DNA of 64,000 nucleotides from Tumebacillus lacus (GTDB lineage Bacteria > Bacillota > Bacilli > Tumebacillales > Tumebacillaceae). The stretch is from positions 496,001-560,000 of the forward strand of contig NZ_JAPMLT010000001.1 in NCBI RefSeq assembly GCF_026410385.1, read 5' to 3'. Below the pieces are notes generated by a model that ran no database searches, was not told the DNA's origin, and saw only the letters and a program-made list of their open reading frames with translations. The translations under genes and the position numbers were made by a program. This document shows, in pieces, positions 18,398-26,619 of this stretch (positions are counted from its first letter, which is position 1; the number at the start of each line of letters is the position of its first letter).

Positions 18398-18405
18398 GCT
18401 GTACC

Positions 18406-18585
18406 TCAGATCTTCGGTTCATTCGGGTAGGCATGATGCTCAGGACTTTGGGCCATGCGCGAACGCGGACGAGGCGCAATCGAGCCGTCCGGACGGAGCG
18501 CTGCGTACTCGTCGCGAGCTTTCGGGCTGTCGAGATGTTTCGGACCGCCAAAGTTGCCCGGGTGGTTGTCTTTGTTGCGCACCAT
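18406..18585 (-). CDS. Small hydrophilic protein, possibly forespore-expressed
   Basis: A 59-residue very hydrophilic protein rich in Pro, Arg, Asp, Asn and His, with no membrane segment and no family that I recognise. ATG at 18585 has GGGGG eight nt or more upstream; GTG at 18591 is an alternative. Upstream at 18626-18655 TGAATC-17 bp-CATGCTA resembles a forespore sigma-G promoter, and a terminator follows the gene, so it is a real monocistronic unit. Composition would suit an intrinsically disordered spore protein, but it lacks the SASP alpha/beta motif. Confidence 0.6.
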   Translation of the reverse strand: MVRNKDNHPGNFGGPKHLDSPKARDEYAALRPDGSIAPRPRSRMAQSPEHHAYPNEPKI

Positions 18586-18625
18586 GAGCACATCCCCCTT
18601 TGTGAAGTTCGTTTGGTACGTGGGT

Positions 18626-18655
18626 TAGCATGCCCATGCAAAAAGACCTGATTCA
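18626..18655 (-). promoter_or_regulatory. Possible sigma-G-type promoter of the 59-residue protein
   Basis: On the minus strand TGAATC (18650-18655), 17 bp, CATGCTA (18626-18632), close to the sigma-G consensus TGAATA/CATACTA. The -35 lies within the tRNA operon terminator. Confidence 0.35.
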
Positions 18656-18672
18656 CGAGGAATCAGGTCTTT
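18641..18672 (-). terminator. Terminator of the eleven-tRNA operon
   Basis: Thirteen-bp perfect stem (18642-18654 and 18660-18672), 5-nt loop, T-run on the minus strand. Confidence 0.88.
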
Positions 18673-18676
18673 CATT

Positions 18677-18753
18677 TGGTGGGCCCAAGAAGATTCGAAC
18701 TTCCGACCTCACGATTATCAGTCGTGCGCTCTAGCCAACTGAGCTATGGGCCC
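18677..18753 (-). tRNA. tRNA-Ile(GAU)
   Basis: Cloverleaf with GGGCCCA acceptor stem, anticodon loop CTGATAA, encoded CCA end. Confidence 0.95.
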
Positions 18754-18778
18754 ATTTGTTTTTGTCCAGAAAAACAAA

Positions 18779-18852
18779 TGGAGCGGGTGATGGGAATCGA
18801 ACCCACGCTGTCGGCTTGGGAAGCCGATGTTCTACCATTGAACTACACCCGC
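18779..18852 (-). tRNA. tRNA-Gly(CCC)
   Basis: 74-nt cloverleaf, acceptor GCGGGTG, anticodon stem TCGGC/GCCGA with loop TTCCCAA giving anticodon CCC, encoded CCA. CCC is the rarer glycine isoacceptor. Confidence 0.93.
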
Positions 18853-18856
18853 GAAA

Positions 18857-18948
18857 TGGCGGAGAGCAAGGGATTCGAACCCTCGATACGCTTTTGACGT
18901 ATACTCCCTTAGCAGGGGAGCGCCTTCGACCGACTCGGCCAACTCTCC
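18857..18948 (-). tRNA. tRNA-Ser(GCU)
   Basis: 92-nt class II tRNA with long variable arm; anticodon loop CTGCTAA; encoded CCA. Confidence 0.95.
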
Positions 18949-18968
18949 GTACCTATAAAGTTGTAAAA

Positions 18969-19045
18969 TGGCGGAGCTGACGGGATTCGAACCCGCGGTC
19001 TCCCGCGTGACAGGCGGGCATGTTAGGCCACTACACCACAGCTCC
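18969..19045 (-). tRNA. tRNA-Asp(GUC)
   Basis: 77-nt cloverleaf, anticodon stem CCCGC/GCGGG, loop CTGTCAC, discriminator G, encoded CCA. Confidence 0.95.
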
Positions 19046-19048
19046 ATG

Positions 19049-19124
19049 TGGTTGCGGGGACAGGACTTGAACCTGCGACCTTCGGGTTATGAGCCCGACG
19101 AGCTGCCAACTGCTCCACCCCGCG
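19049..19124 (-). tRNA. Initiator tRNA-fMet(CAU)
   Basis: Anticodon loop CTCATAA between GGG and CCC pairs, and an unpaired C1-A72 at the acceptor end; both are initiator hallmarks. Encoded CCA. Confidence 0.93.
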
Positions 19125-19160
19125 ATGGTGTGTCTCTGTGAGACATGGTAATTATGAAAA

Positions 19161-19236
19161 TGGTGGAGGTTGACGGGATCGAACCGCCGACCCTCTGCTT
19201 GTAAGGCAGATGCTCTCCCAGCTGAGCTAAACCTCC
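19161..19236 (-). tRNA. tRNA-Val(UAC)
   Basis: 76-nt cloverleaf with acceptor GGAGGTT, anticodon loop CTTACAA, encoded CCA. Confidence 0.95.
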
Positions 19237-19240
19237 GAAA

Positions 19241-19317
19241 TGGTGACTCGTACGGGATTCGAACCCGTGAATGCCGCCTTGAAAGGGCGGTGAGTTAAGC
19301 CGCTTCTCCAACGAGCC
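19241..19317 (-). tRNA. tRNA-Glu(UUC)
   Basis: Acceptor GGCTCGT with a G2-U71 wobble, anticodon loop CTTTCAA, encoded CCA. Confidence 0.94.
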
Positions 19318-19320
19318 GTA

Positions 19321-19396
19321 TGGCTCCTCGAACAGGATTCGAACCTGTGACCATCCGATTAACAGTCGGGCGCTCTACCAGCTGAGCTATCGAGGA
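19321..19396 (-). tRNA. tRNA-Asn(GUU)
   Basis: Acceptor TCCTCGA, anticodon loop CTGTTAA, discriminator G, encoded CCA. The outer anticodon-stem pair is a C-A mismatch. Confidence 0.93.
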
Positions 19397-19411
19397 ATAA
19401 AAAATGTGTAC

Positions 19412-19487
19412 TGGTGGAGATAAGCGGATTCGAACCGCTGACCCCCTGCTTGCAAGGCAGGTGCTCTACCAACTGAGCTATACCCCC
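19412..19487 (-). tRNA. tRNA-Ala(UGC)
   Basis: Acceptor GGGGGTA pairs with TATCTCC through two G-U wobbles; anticodon loop CTTGCAA; encoded CCA. Confidence 0.93.
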
Positions 19488-19496
19488 AGAAGTAAA

Positions 19497-19573
19497 TGGC
19501 GTGCCCAGAGAGATTCGAACTCCCGGCCTTTTGATTCGTAGTCAAACGCTCTATCCAGCTGAGCTATGGGCAC
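19497..19573 (-). tRNA. tRNA-Arg(ACG)
   Basis: Acceptor GTGCCCA, anticodon stem TTTGA/TCAAA, loop CTACGAA; A34 would be edited to inosine. Encoded CCA. Confidence 0.95.
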
Positions 19574-19592
19574 ATGATATGAAGTTGAAAAG

Positions 19593-19675
19593 TGGTGCGG
19601 ATGAAGGGACTCGAACCCCCACGGTTGCCCGCTGGTACCTAAAACCAGTGCGTCTGCCAATTCCGCCACATCCGC
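19593..19675 (-). tRNA. tRNA-Leu(UAG)
   Basis: 83-nt class II tRNA with long variable arm, anticodon loop TTTAGGT, encoded CCA. First gene of the eleven-tRNA transcript. Confidence 0.94.
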
Positions 19676-19724
19676 GGAGTCTTTCTGCCATGAGCACCGT
19701 GCGTGTCGTTGCCCTGTGAAAACT

Positions 19725-19753
19725 AATATACAGGATCTCGCCGTCCGATGCAA
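19725..19753 (-). promoter_or_regulatory. Promoter of the eleven-tRNA operon
   Basis: On the minus strand TTGCAT (19748-19753), 17 bp, TATATT (19725-19730), about 50 bp upstream of tRNA-Leu. Confidence 0.75.
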
Positions 19754-19843
19754 GTGGAAATTGATTGGATTTTTTTCGACTCATAAATTTTGACAGTTCA
19801 TCAAAAGATAACCTTGGATAATGAAAACTAGGAGAATCCGATC

Positions 19844-21442
19844 ATGAACCGCATTCGCAGAGGACGGAAAAAAGGCGGGGCTCCCCTGTTGGATGCCCGC
19901 GAGCTTCGTTTGGAGGATGACTTGGCTCAGAACCTGACAGAAGATCTGGTCAAAAATCACGCGCTGATCCAAGACATCTTTCGCAACTGTTCCGACTTTG
20001 TCTGCCATGAAATTGTGAGTGCCGACGGCCGAAAGATGCTCACCCTCTATATAGAGGGTTTGATCAACACAGAACAGCTCACTCAACAAGTGATCGGACC
20101 TTTGCAACAAACACCTCTCCCGAAGCACGACACGACGGCAGACGGTACGATCACTTCGCTGCAGGAATCTGTCCTTCCGAACAGCTCCGTCAAGACCGTC
20201 ACGGACCTGACCACGCTGACCCAAAGCGTGCTGAGCGGTCATGCAGCGGTTTTGGCGGAAGGAGCCGCGCAAGGGTTGGTCGTCTCCTTGCAAGGCTGGA
20301 AACCCCGCAGCATCGAAGATCCGCAAGGCGAATCCTACATACGCGGACCGCGAGAAGGGTTCACAGAAGATATCCGCACCAATGCGATCTTGATTCGCCG
20401 CAAACTTCAAACCAACCGGCTGAAAGTGGAATCGTTTACCATCGGGGAGCTTTCGAACACAAAAGTTGAGCTCCTTTATGTCGAAGGGATCGCCTCGGAA
20501 ACGATCTTAGCCGAAGTTCGCCGTCGTCTCTCCCGCATTCAGATCGACGGAATCTTTGAATCCGGCTATATCGAAGAGCTGATCGAGGACAGTCCCTATA
20601 CCCCCTTCCCGCAGATTCAGAATACAGAACGCCCCGATGTGACGGCCGCCAATCTGCTGGAAGGAAAAGTGGCGATCCTCGTCGACGGCACGCCGTTTGT
20701 CCTGCTGTTGCCCTATACGTTTTGGAGCGGATTGCAAAGCGGCGAAGATTACTATGAGCGGTTTATGATCTCCACGCTGATTCGCTGGGTGCGCTATCTG
20801 TTTCTTTTCATCGCCCTGCTCTTCCCTTCGCTCTATGTGGCGGTGACGACGTTTCACCAAGAGATGATCCCCACCAACCTGCTGCTCTCGATCTCCGAAG
20901 CGCGGGAAGCCAGCCCCTTCCCCGCCTTGGTCGAAGCGCTGATCATGGAGGTCACGTTTGAAGCGTTGCGGGAAGCGGGCGTGCGTTTGCCCAAGCAGGT
21001 CGGTTCCGCGATCTCGATCGTCGGGGCGTTGGTCATTGGACAAGCGGCCGTGCAAGCGGGGATCGTCTCGGCTCCGATGGTCATCATCGTCTCCCTCACC
21101 GCCATCGCATCGTTTACGATTCCCCGCTTCAATTTTGCCGTCAGCATCCGGATCTTGCGATTTCCGTTGATCTTGCTGGCCGGCACGCTGGGGTTGTACG
21201 GGATCACGATCGGACTGATCTGCATGTTGATTCATCTCAATTCCTTGCGTTCGTTCGGGGTGCCCTATCTGTATCCCGTCGCCCCTTTCTCGATGCGTGA
21301 TCTCAAAGATGTGTTGGTTCGTGCCCCGATCTGGAAGATGACCCTCCGTCCCCATTCGACTGCGCCCGAGAATGAAACCAGAATGCCGAGCGGGCAGATG
21401 CCGAGCCCCGACAGAGGGACAAAGCCCGACAGGAAGGAATGA
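19844..21442 (+). CDS. Spore germination protein GerA family (A subunit)
   Basis: A 532-residue GerA-type (GerAA/GerKA) subunit of a nutrient germinant receptor in the spore inner membrane. A hydrophilic N-terminal region (to about residue 290) is followed by about five membrane segments beginning near WVRYLFLFIALLFPS. The Pro-rich cytoplasmic stretch PYLYPVAPFS with RDLKD near residue 480 is typical. Spacing to an AGGAG site is about 9 nt. First gene of a plus-strand operon A-C-small protein-B-B. No convincing sigma-G -10 sequence was found directly upstream. Confidence 0.92.
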   Translation: MNRIRRGRKKGGAPLLDARELRLEDDLAQNLTEDLVKNHALIQDIFRNCSDFVCHEIVSADGRKMLTLYIEGLINTEQLTQQVIGPLQQTPLPKHDTTADGTITSLQESVLPNSSVKTVTDLTTLTQSVLSGHAAVLAEGAAQGLVVSLQGWKPRSIEDPQGESYIRGPREGFTEDIRTNAILIRRKLQTNRLKVESFTIGELSNTKVELLYVEGIASETILAEVRRRLSRIQIDGIFESGYIEELIEDSPYTPFPQIQNTERPDVTAANLLEGKVAILVDGTPFVLLLPYTFWSGLQSGEDYYERFMISTLIRWVRYLFLFIALLFPSLYVAVTTFHQEMIPTNLLLSISEAREASPFPALVEALIMEVTFEALREAGVRLPKQVGSAISIVGALVIGQAAVQAGIVSAPMVIIVSLTAIASFTIPRFNFAVSIRILRFPLILLAGTLGLYGITIGLICMLIHLNSLRSFGVPYLYPVAPFSMRDLKDVLVRAPIWKMTLRPHSTAPENETRMPSGQMPSPDRGTKPDRKE

Positions 21443-21452
21443 ACAGGCAGAC

Positions 21453-22646
21453 ATGAACATCAAATCGGCGTTTGTGACTTTCACACTCCTCTCCGGCGTT
21501 CTGCTGAGCGGTTGTTGGGACCGGGAAGAGATCAACGACATCGCCCTGTCCATGGGCGGTGGCATCGATTGGACAGAAGATGAAAAATTGCTCGGCACCA
21601 GTTTGTTCGCCATTCCCTCCAAGGTGGGCGTCGGACCGAGCTCAGGCGGAGGCGGAGGCGGCGAAGGCGGAGGAAAAAAAAACTTTTTCGTCCAAACCTC
21701 AACCGGGGAAAACATCAACGATGTGTTCCAAAAACAGCAGACCAAACTGTCGCGGCGCGTCTTCACCTCCCATCGGCGAGTACTGGTCCTCGGGGACCGG
21801 CTGGCCAAACACGGGATCAAAAACATCCTCGACTATTACGGCCGCGACCCCACCACGCGGCTTCGCACTTTCGTCGTGGTGGCAAAGGACAGTGAGGCAC
21901 AAGAGATCTTGAAACTCCGCTATCCCATCGAACGGGACCCGTCAGAGGCGATCCGGGAAATCGAGCAATTGATCAGCGGCACGCAAGTGACGATTCGAGA
22001 CTTGATGCTTTCCGTCTCCAGCGAAGGTGCGTGTCCGATCATGGCAGCGATTGAACCGGTAACCGTCGGGGGCTCCAAAGAGAAAACGTTAAAACTGTCG
22101 GGCACGGCCGTCTTCAAAGACGATAAACTGGCCGGATATCTCGACGCAAAAGAAACGATCGGATTGCAATGTCTCACCAACAAACTGAAAAACGCCTCCC
22201 TCATGGCCACCTTGCCAGGCAAACAGGGCAATCTCAATGTCGTCGGCTTGGACATGAAACGAAAACTCAAATTTACCTATCAAGGGGATCAGGTCCACAT
22301 TCAGGTAGATCTGAAAGGGAACGGCATCATCAATGAAAACAACACCAATCTGGACTTGAGCAACCCCAAAAACATCCAGATCATGCAAAACGCCGTGCAA
22401 AAGACGCTGCAAAAACACATCCAACAGGCCATCGACAAAGCGCAACAAGACTTTCAGGCAGACATGTTCGGATTTGGCGACGAGATCCACCGCTACGATC
22501 CAAAGCGATGGAAAGCGATGAAAGACCGGTGGGATGAGATCTTTCCGAAGTCAACGATCACCTGTGCCATTCAGGTCAAGATCACGCGTTTCGGAATGTC
22601 AGGCCCACCCTTGCAATTGCAGGAACAGGAGGTCAAAACGCAATGA
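21453..22646 (+). CDS. Ger(x)C family spore germination lipoprotein
   Basis: A 397-residue GerC-type receptor lipoprotein anchored outside the spore inner membrane. The signal peptide ends in the lipobox LLSGC followed by WDREEIND, the GerC signature. A glycine-rich insertion (SSGGGGGGEGGG near residue 65) is unusual. The start at 21453 was chosen because it gives the lipoprotein signal; the frame is open further upstream inside gerA. Its stop overlaps the next ATG (ATGA at 22643-22646). Confidence 0.9.
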   Translation: MNIKSAFVTFTLLSGVLLSGCWDREEINDIALSMGGGIDWTEDEKLLGTSLFAIPSKVGVGPSSGGGGGGEGGGKKNFFVQTSTGENINDVFQKQQTKLSRRVFTSHRRVLVLGDRLAKHGIKNILDYYGRDPTTRLRTFVVVAKDSEAQEILKLRYPIERDPSEAIREIEQLISGTQVTIRDLMLSVSSEGACPIMAAIEPVTVGGSKEKTLKLSGTAVFKDDKLAGYLDAKETIGLQCLTNKLKNASLMATLPGKQGNLNVVGLDMKRKLKFTYQGDQVHIQVDLKGNGIINENNTNLDLSNPKNIQIMQNAVQKTLQKHIQQAIDKAQQDFQADMFGFGDEIHRYDPKRWKAMKDRWDEIFPKSTITCAIQVKITRFGMSGPPLQLQEQEVKTQ

Positions 22647-22876
22647 TCGCTCAGATCGTGCTCTTCCTGTTGTTCATCGCCCTGCTGAGTATTTTCCAAG
22701 TGCGGAGCCTGCTCTCCCAGCAAAAAAAGAAAGAGATCGCGGTCTACCTGACGCTCATGTCCGGTGCCGGGCTCATCGGCGCCTTGATGCTGGCCGGGAT
22801 CGAAGTGCCGAGCCCTGCCCCGCCGATCCGCGCGATGTTCGAACCGATCTCCAAAATGATCTTCCCCAAGCCGTAA
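22643..22876 (+). CDS. Small two-helix membrane protein in the germination operon
   Basis: A 77-residue protein with two predicted membrane helices (residues 3-20 and 36-55) separated by a short basic stretch SQQKKKE. It is translationally coupled to the gerC-type gene by a 4-bp overlap and lies 16 bp before the first gerB-type gene. The position is like that of small GerD/GerE-type extra subunits reported in some ger operons, but I do not recognise a family. Confidence 0.7.
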   Translation: MIAQIVLFLLFIALLSIFQVRSLLSQQKKKEIAVYLTLMSGAGLIGALMLAGIEVPSPAPPIRAMFEPISKMIFPKP

Positions 22877-22892
22877 AAAGGGAGGCACGCCT

Positions 22893-23993
22893 ATGGGATC
22901 TCATCGAGAGCAGATCTCCACCGCCGGGCTGTGGTCTTTGATGCTGATATTTAACGTGGCCAGCGCGATCACCGTACCGATCGGGGCGGTGGCCGGTCAA
23001 GACGTGTGGATCTCGATCCTGCTGGCCCTTGCCGCCGGCAGCCTGATCGTCTGGACCTACTCCCGTCTGCTCGAGTCGCATCCCGGAAAGGCGATCTCAG
23101 AGATCGCCGAAGGGCTGCTTGGAAACTGGGCGGGCCGTGTGGTCGGTCTGTTCTATCTCTGGTACAGTTTCCACTTGGGTTCGCTCGTCTTGCGGGATTT
23201 CGTCGAGTTTTTGTCGGCCGTTGCGTTGCCTCGGACACCGATCCCGGCGATTTTATTTCCTATCCTGGCCGTGGTCGTCTGGGGAGTCTATCTCGGAGTC
23301 GAGGTCCTGAGCCGCTATGCACAGACGATCTACCTGTTTGTCATCTTCGAAGTGTTGGTATCCAGTCTGTTGCTCTTCAATCAGTTCGACTATCGAAATC
23401 TGCTGCCCGTGCTCGATAAAGGGTGGTCGCCTGTGCTGGAAGGCGCGATCCAGATCACGACGTTCCCTTTTGGCGAAACGGTGATCTTCGCGTTTATCAT
23501 TCCGTTTCTGAATCAAACCGATCAAGTCAAGAAAATCTCCTTACGCGCACTCCTCACGGGCGGGGCTCTTCTGCTGCTCGTCCATGTCCGAAACATCCTC
23601 GTATTCGGCGGATTGACCAGCAAATTGACCTATCCCACGTTTTCGGTCTATCAGTATATCTCGCTGTTCGATTTTTTGGATCGGGTCGAACCGTTGGCGA
23701 TTGTCACGTGGATCTTGGCCGGATATATCGAGATCAGCGTCTGTCTGTTTGCCTGCGCCATGTCCCTTGCCCACGTGACCAAATCGAGCGGGTACCGCAT
23801 CTATGTGATCCCCCTCGCCCTTTTGATGGCGCAATTGTCGCGATTTATCTACAACAATCATGCCGAGTTGATCGAAACGGCAGCAAACGCATGGCCTTGG
23901 TACTCCCTGCCCTTTCAGATCGGAATTCCTTTGATGCTCTTGCTGGTGTCGGTGTTTCACAAACGGAAGCGGACGCGAACGAAAGGAGAATGA
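22893..23993 (+). CDS. GerB-family germination permease, first copy
   Basis: A 366-residue endospore germination permease of the APC superfamily with about ten membrane segments, the B subunit that forms the germinant-binding channel. Recognisable family features are the early AITVPIGAVAG helix, LWYSFHLGSLVLRDF and the PFGETVIFAF motif near residue 195. It follows a GGGAGG site. The adjacent gene is a paralogue. Confidence 0.9.
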   Translation: MGSHREQISTAGLWSLMLIFNVASAITVPIGAVAGQDVWISILLALAAGSLIVWTYSRLLESHPGKAISEIAEGLLGNWAGRVVGLFYLWYSFHLGSLVLRDFVEFLSAVALPRTPIPAILFPILAVVVWGVYLGVEVLSRYAQTIYLFVIFEVLVSSLLLFNQFDYRNLLPVLDKGWSPVLEGAIQITTFPFGETVIFAFIIPFLNQTDQVKKISLRALLTGGALLLLVHVRNILVFGGLTSKLTYPTFSVYQYISLFDFLDRVEPLAIVTWILAGYIEISVCLFACAMSLAHVTKSSGYRIYVIPLALLMAQLSRFIYNNHAELIETAANAWPWYSLPFQIGIPLMLLLVSVFHKRKRTRTKGE

Positions 23994-24000
23994 ACAGGCG

Positions 24001-25158
24001 ATGTCTTCTGATCGGCAACAGGTATCGGGAACGGAAATGGGTGCCTTGCTCTTCATGTTCTTGTTTGGAAGTTCCTTCACTTTGCCAATGGCTGCTGTCG
24101 CGAAACACGATGCTTGGTTGTCCATCCTTTCGGCGCTTGCGGCAGGCACCTGCCTCGCTTGGCTGTACGCTCACCTTTGCCAGTCGTTCCCTGGACGCAC
24201 GATCATCGAGATCACCGAACAGTTGCTCGGAAAATGGACGGGAAAAGGGATCGGTCTGCTGTATGCCTGGTACAGTTTTCACCTCGGCGTGCTGGTGTTG
24301 AAAAATTTTACCGTCTTGATCTCCAGCGTGGGGCTGACGAAAACTCCGACATTCGTGAGCGCCCTTCCCCTGCTCGCGATCATGCTGTGGGTCACGTTTC
24401 AGGGTATCGATGTGTTGAGCCGATGCGCCGTGGTGTTACTGGCGTTTATCGTCCTCGAGATCGTCGTTTCGGTGATCTTGCTCTCCCCGGACTTCCATTT
24501 TGAATACCTGCTTCCGCTGTTCGATCAAGGGTGGCGTCCTGTCGTTAAAGGCGCGCTGGAAAGCACCGCCTTTCCTTTTGGCGAGACGGTGCTGTTTGCG
24601 TTCGTTCTGCCCAAACTCTCGAAACATTCCCGCGCCGTCAAAACGACGGTAGGGTTTACGTTGGCGGCCGGTCTGTTGCTCTGGATCGGTCAGACCCGCA
24701 ATCTGCTCGTGCTCGGCGATCTCGTCTCAAACTTGATCTACCCGACTTATTCAGCGTATCAGTACGTTTCCATCGCAGATTTTATTGAGCGCATCGAGCC
24801 GATGGTTTTCATGACGGAAGTGGCCAGTGTGTTTGTCAAGCTCAGCATCTGCTTTTATGTGACCACGCTGGCCCTCTCTCAAGTTTTTCAAACCGAAGAG
24901 CGCCATCGCGCCGTCTATTACGTACCGATTGCGCTCCTGATTTTGGAAATGAACTTTTTTATCTATAAAAACAGCGCCGACATGTATCAATTTTCCGAGA
25001 TATGGCCTTATTATTCGATGCCTTTTCAGATCTTGATCCCGCTCCTGCTGTGGGTGGTGATGCGCATCAAAAGGCGGACTTCAGCACAGACATCAGATCC
25101 GCACGGAAAAACTCCTGATCAAACGAGACGGCCAGCCGATGGGACCGGCGATCTGTAG
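24001..25158 (+). CDS. GerB-family germination permease, second copy
   Basis: A 385-residue paralogue of the preceding permease; shared landmarks are AWYSFHLGVLVLKNF and AFPFGETVLFAF at matching positions. About 20 extra hydrophilic residues extend the C-terminus. Seven bp separate the two permease genes. Its last 92 bp overlap the convergent nucleoside hydrolase gene. Two B subunits with one A and one C suggest alternative receptors with different germinant range. Confidence 0.9.
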   Translation: MSSDRQQVSGTEMGALLFMFLFGSSFTLPMAAVAKHDAWLSILSALAAGTCLAWLYAHLCQSFPGRTIIEITEQLLGKWTGKGIGLLYAWYSFHLGVLVLKNFTVLISSVGLTKTPTFVSALPLLAIMLWVTFQGIDVLSRCAVVLLAFIVLEIVVSVILLSPDFHFEYLLPLFDQGWRPVVKGALESTAFPFGETVLFAFVLPKLSKHSRAVKTTVGFTLAAGLLLWIGQTRNLLVLGDLVSNLIYPTYSAYQYVSIADFIERIEPMVFMTEVASVFVKLSICFYVTTLALSQVFQTEERHRAVYYVPIALLILEMNFFIYKNSADMYQFSEIWPYYSMPFQILIPLLLWVVMRIKRRTSAQTSDPHGKTPDQTRRPADGTGDL

Positions 25159-26011
25159 GCCGTTCTGCGTAGGGACGAAAATCTCCCACGCTCTGCCCCA
25201 GTGCGACGCCAGATTGTGTTTCCACCCAGACAGGGGACGTCGTGTAACGCATCATGGGCTCCTGCACGACAGCCATCATTGTCAGCAGATCGTGCATCGG
25301 AGCGCCTTGGATCTGGGGATTTTTCGACTTGTAAAAGCGGTAATAGAAGTCAAACATCCCTTTGATCAATCCGGTCCGATCATCCGCATCGAGTTCCGCC
25401 GCCATCTCAGGCGTTACGAGCGCATGGTCGGTGACGTTTAAAGGGATGACGGTTAACGAGCGAGCCTGCTTCATCACCGCCTCTGCTGCCAGCGGGTCGC
25501 CGTGAAAATTTGCTTCCGCCACGGGCGTCACGTTGCCCGGCACCAAAAAGGCGCCCCCCATCACGAAGATCCGACCCACCTTCGCCAACAGATCTCCATA
25601 CACCGCCTCCAGCACGGCCAGCGAAGTCAAGCGTCCGGCCGCCACGATCACCAGTTGTTCTTGATATCGTTGCAAGATCGGAACGACGTCTGCAAAATTC
25701 TCCACATTCGTCGGGGCCAGCGCGGGTAAGATGTAGCCCAACCCTTGCGGCCCGTGGACTTGCGGAAAGAAAGTGGGTGACGCGCCGGATAGAGGATGCT
25801 CGGCTCCGCTGATGACAGGGATCTCCTCCCGGCCGGTTTTTTGCAACAGATAACGGGCATTGCGAACCGCGATGGACCGCGACATGTTTCCATAGTCGGC
25901 CACGATGCCTACGATCTCAACCTGATCGGAAGCGAGCGCATACAGCAACGCGATCGCGTCATCCACTCCGCCGTCGAAAAAAAACAGCACGTTTGTTTTG
26001 ATCGCCGCCAC
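25067..26011 (-). CDS. Inosine/uridine-preferring nucleoside hydrolase family protein
   Basis: A 314-residue enzyme of the nucleoside N-ribohydrolase fold, which splits nucleosides into base and ribose with a Ca ion. The N-terminal motif reads FFFDGGVDDAIALL, while the usual form is DxDPGxDDA: the last Asp pair and the middle Asp are kept but the first Asp is Phe. GNVTPVAEANFHGDP carries the substrate Asn-Phe-His-Asp residues. Start at GTG 26011 is the only upstream start near the motif; its GAGGGG site is close, so it is uncertain. Altered metal binding or another N-glycoside is possible. Confidence 0.78.
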   Translation of the reverse strand: MAAIKTNVLFFFDGGVDDAIALLYALASDQVEIVGIVADYGNMSRSIAVRNARYLLQKTGREEIPVISGAEHPLSGASPTFFPQVHGPQGLGYILPALAPTNVENFADVVPILQRYQEQLVIVAAGRLTSLAVLEAVYGDLLAKVGRIFVMGGAFLVPGNVTPVAEANFHGDPLAAEAVMKQARSLTVIPLNVTDHALVTPEMAAELDADDRTGLIKGMFDFYYRFYKSKNPQIQGAPMHDLLTMMAVVQEPMMRYTTSPVWVETQSGVALGQSVGDFRPYAERPTDRRSHRLAVSFDQEFFRADLMSVLKSAF

Positions 26012-26058
26012 GTCCCCTCGATGGATATCCAAACTCTTTATAGATATGTCGGGAAACG

Positions 26059-26100
26059 AAAAAAAACCATTTTTCGCAACCGGATGCGAAAAATGGTTTT
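26059..26100 (-). terminator. Terminator of the Gln-Trp-Thr tRNA operon
   Basis: Sixteen-bp perfect stem (26063-26078 and 26085-26100) with a 6-nt loop and T8 on the minus strand. Confidence 0.9.
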
Positions 26101-26109
26101 TACTTTTGA

Positions 26110-26184
26110 TGGCTGGGGAGGAAGGGATCGAACCTTCGCATGACGGAGTCAAAGTCCGTTGCCTTACCGCTTGGCGACTCCCCA
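26110..26184 (-). tRNA. tRNA-Gln(UUG)
   Basis: 75-nt cloverleaf, acceptor TGGGGAG, anticodon loop CTTTGAC, discriminator G, encoded CCA. Confidence 0.95.
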
Positions 26185-26210
26185 TCAATCACAAGATTTG
26201 CAAATAAAGT

Positions 26211-26286
26211 TGGCAGGGGCAGCAGGACTTGAACCCACGACATTCGGTTTTGGAGACCGACGTTCTACCAGCTGAACTATGCCCCT
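26211..26286 (-). tRNA. tRNA-Trp(CCA)
   Basis: 76-nt cloverleaf, acceptor AGGGGCA, anticodon loop CTCCAAA, discriminator G, encoded CCA. Confidence 0.95.
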
Positions 26287-26290
26287 GCGA

Positions 26291-26366
<76 letters not shown>

Positions 26367-26395
26367 ATGTTTCAAAAATCTCTCGTTCGAGATTT

Positions 26396-26424
26396 ACTAT
26401 ATCACATCATCATCTCGATGTCAA
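26396..26424 (-). promoter_or_regulatory. Strong promoter of the Thr-Trp-Gln tRNA operon
   Basis: On the minus strand TTGACA (26419-26424), 17 bp with an upstream TG, TATAGT (26396-26401). Near-consensus. Confidence 0.85.
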
Positions 26425-26619
26425 CTGCGTCTGTCACTCGTTCGCAGCAGCGTCGCTGACAAGAGTTATCCTACCACGCCGGATGCACGCGGTGCAACAG
26501 CAGCTCCAGACAAAACAAAACAACTCGCGCGATTACCCCGCCCTCCCCCTCTCTCGCACCTTCGAGGAGCGGATTTCGCCCTGTTGCATACCTTGATATC
26601 GTAAGGCAGGTGACCCGAG

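Noticed and set aside
18676..19784. Several 60-90 codon frames over the tRNA cluster
   Set aside because: They overlap perfect tRNA cloverleaves on the minus strand.
19754..19843. Sigma-G promoter for the germination operon
   Set aside because: Expected on biological grounds, but no CATNNTA box with a matching -35 could be placed convincingly.
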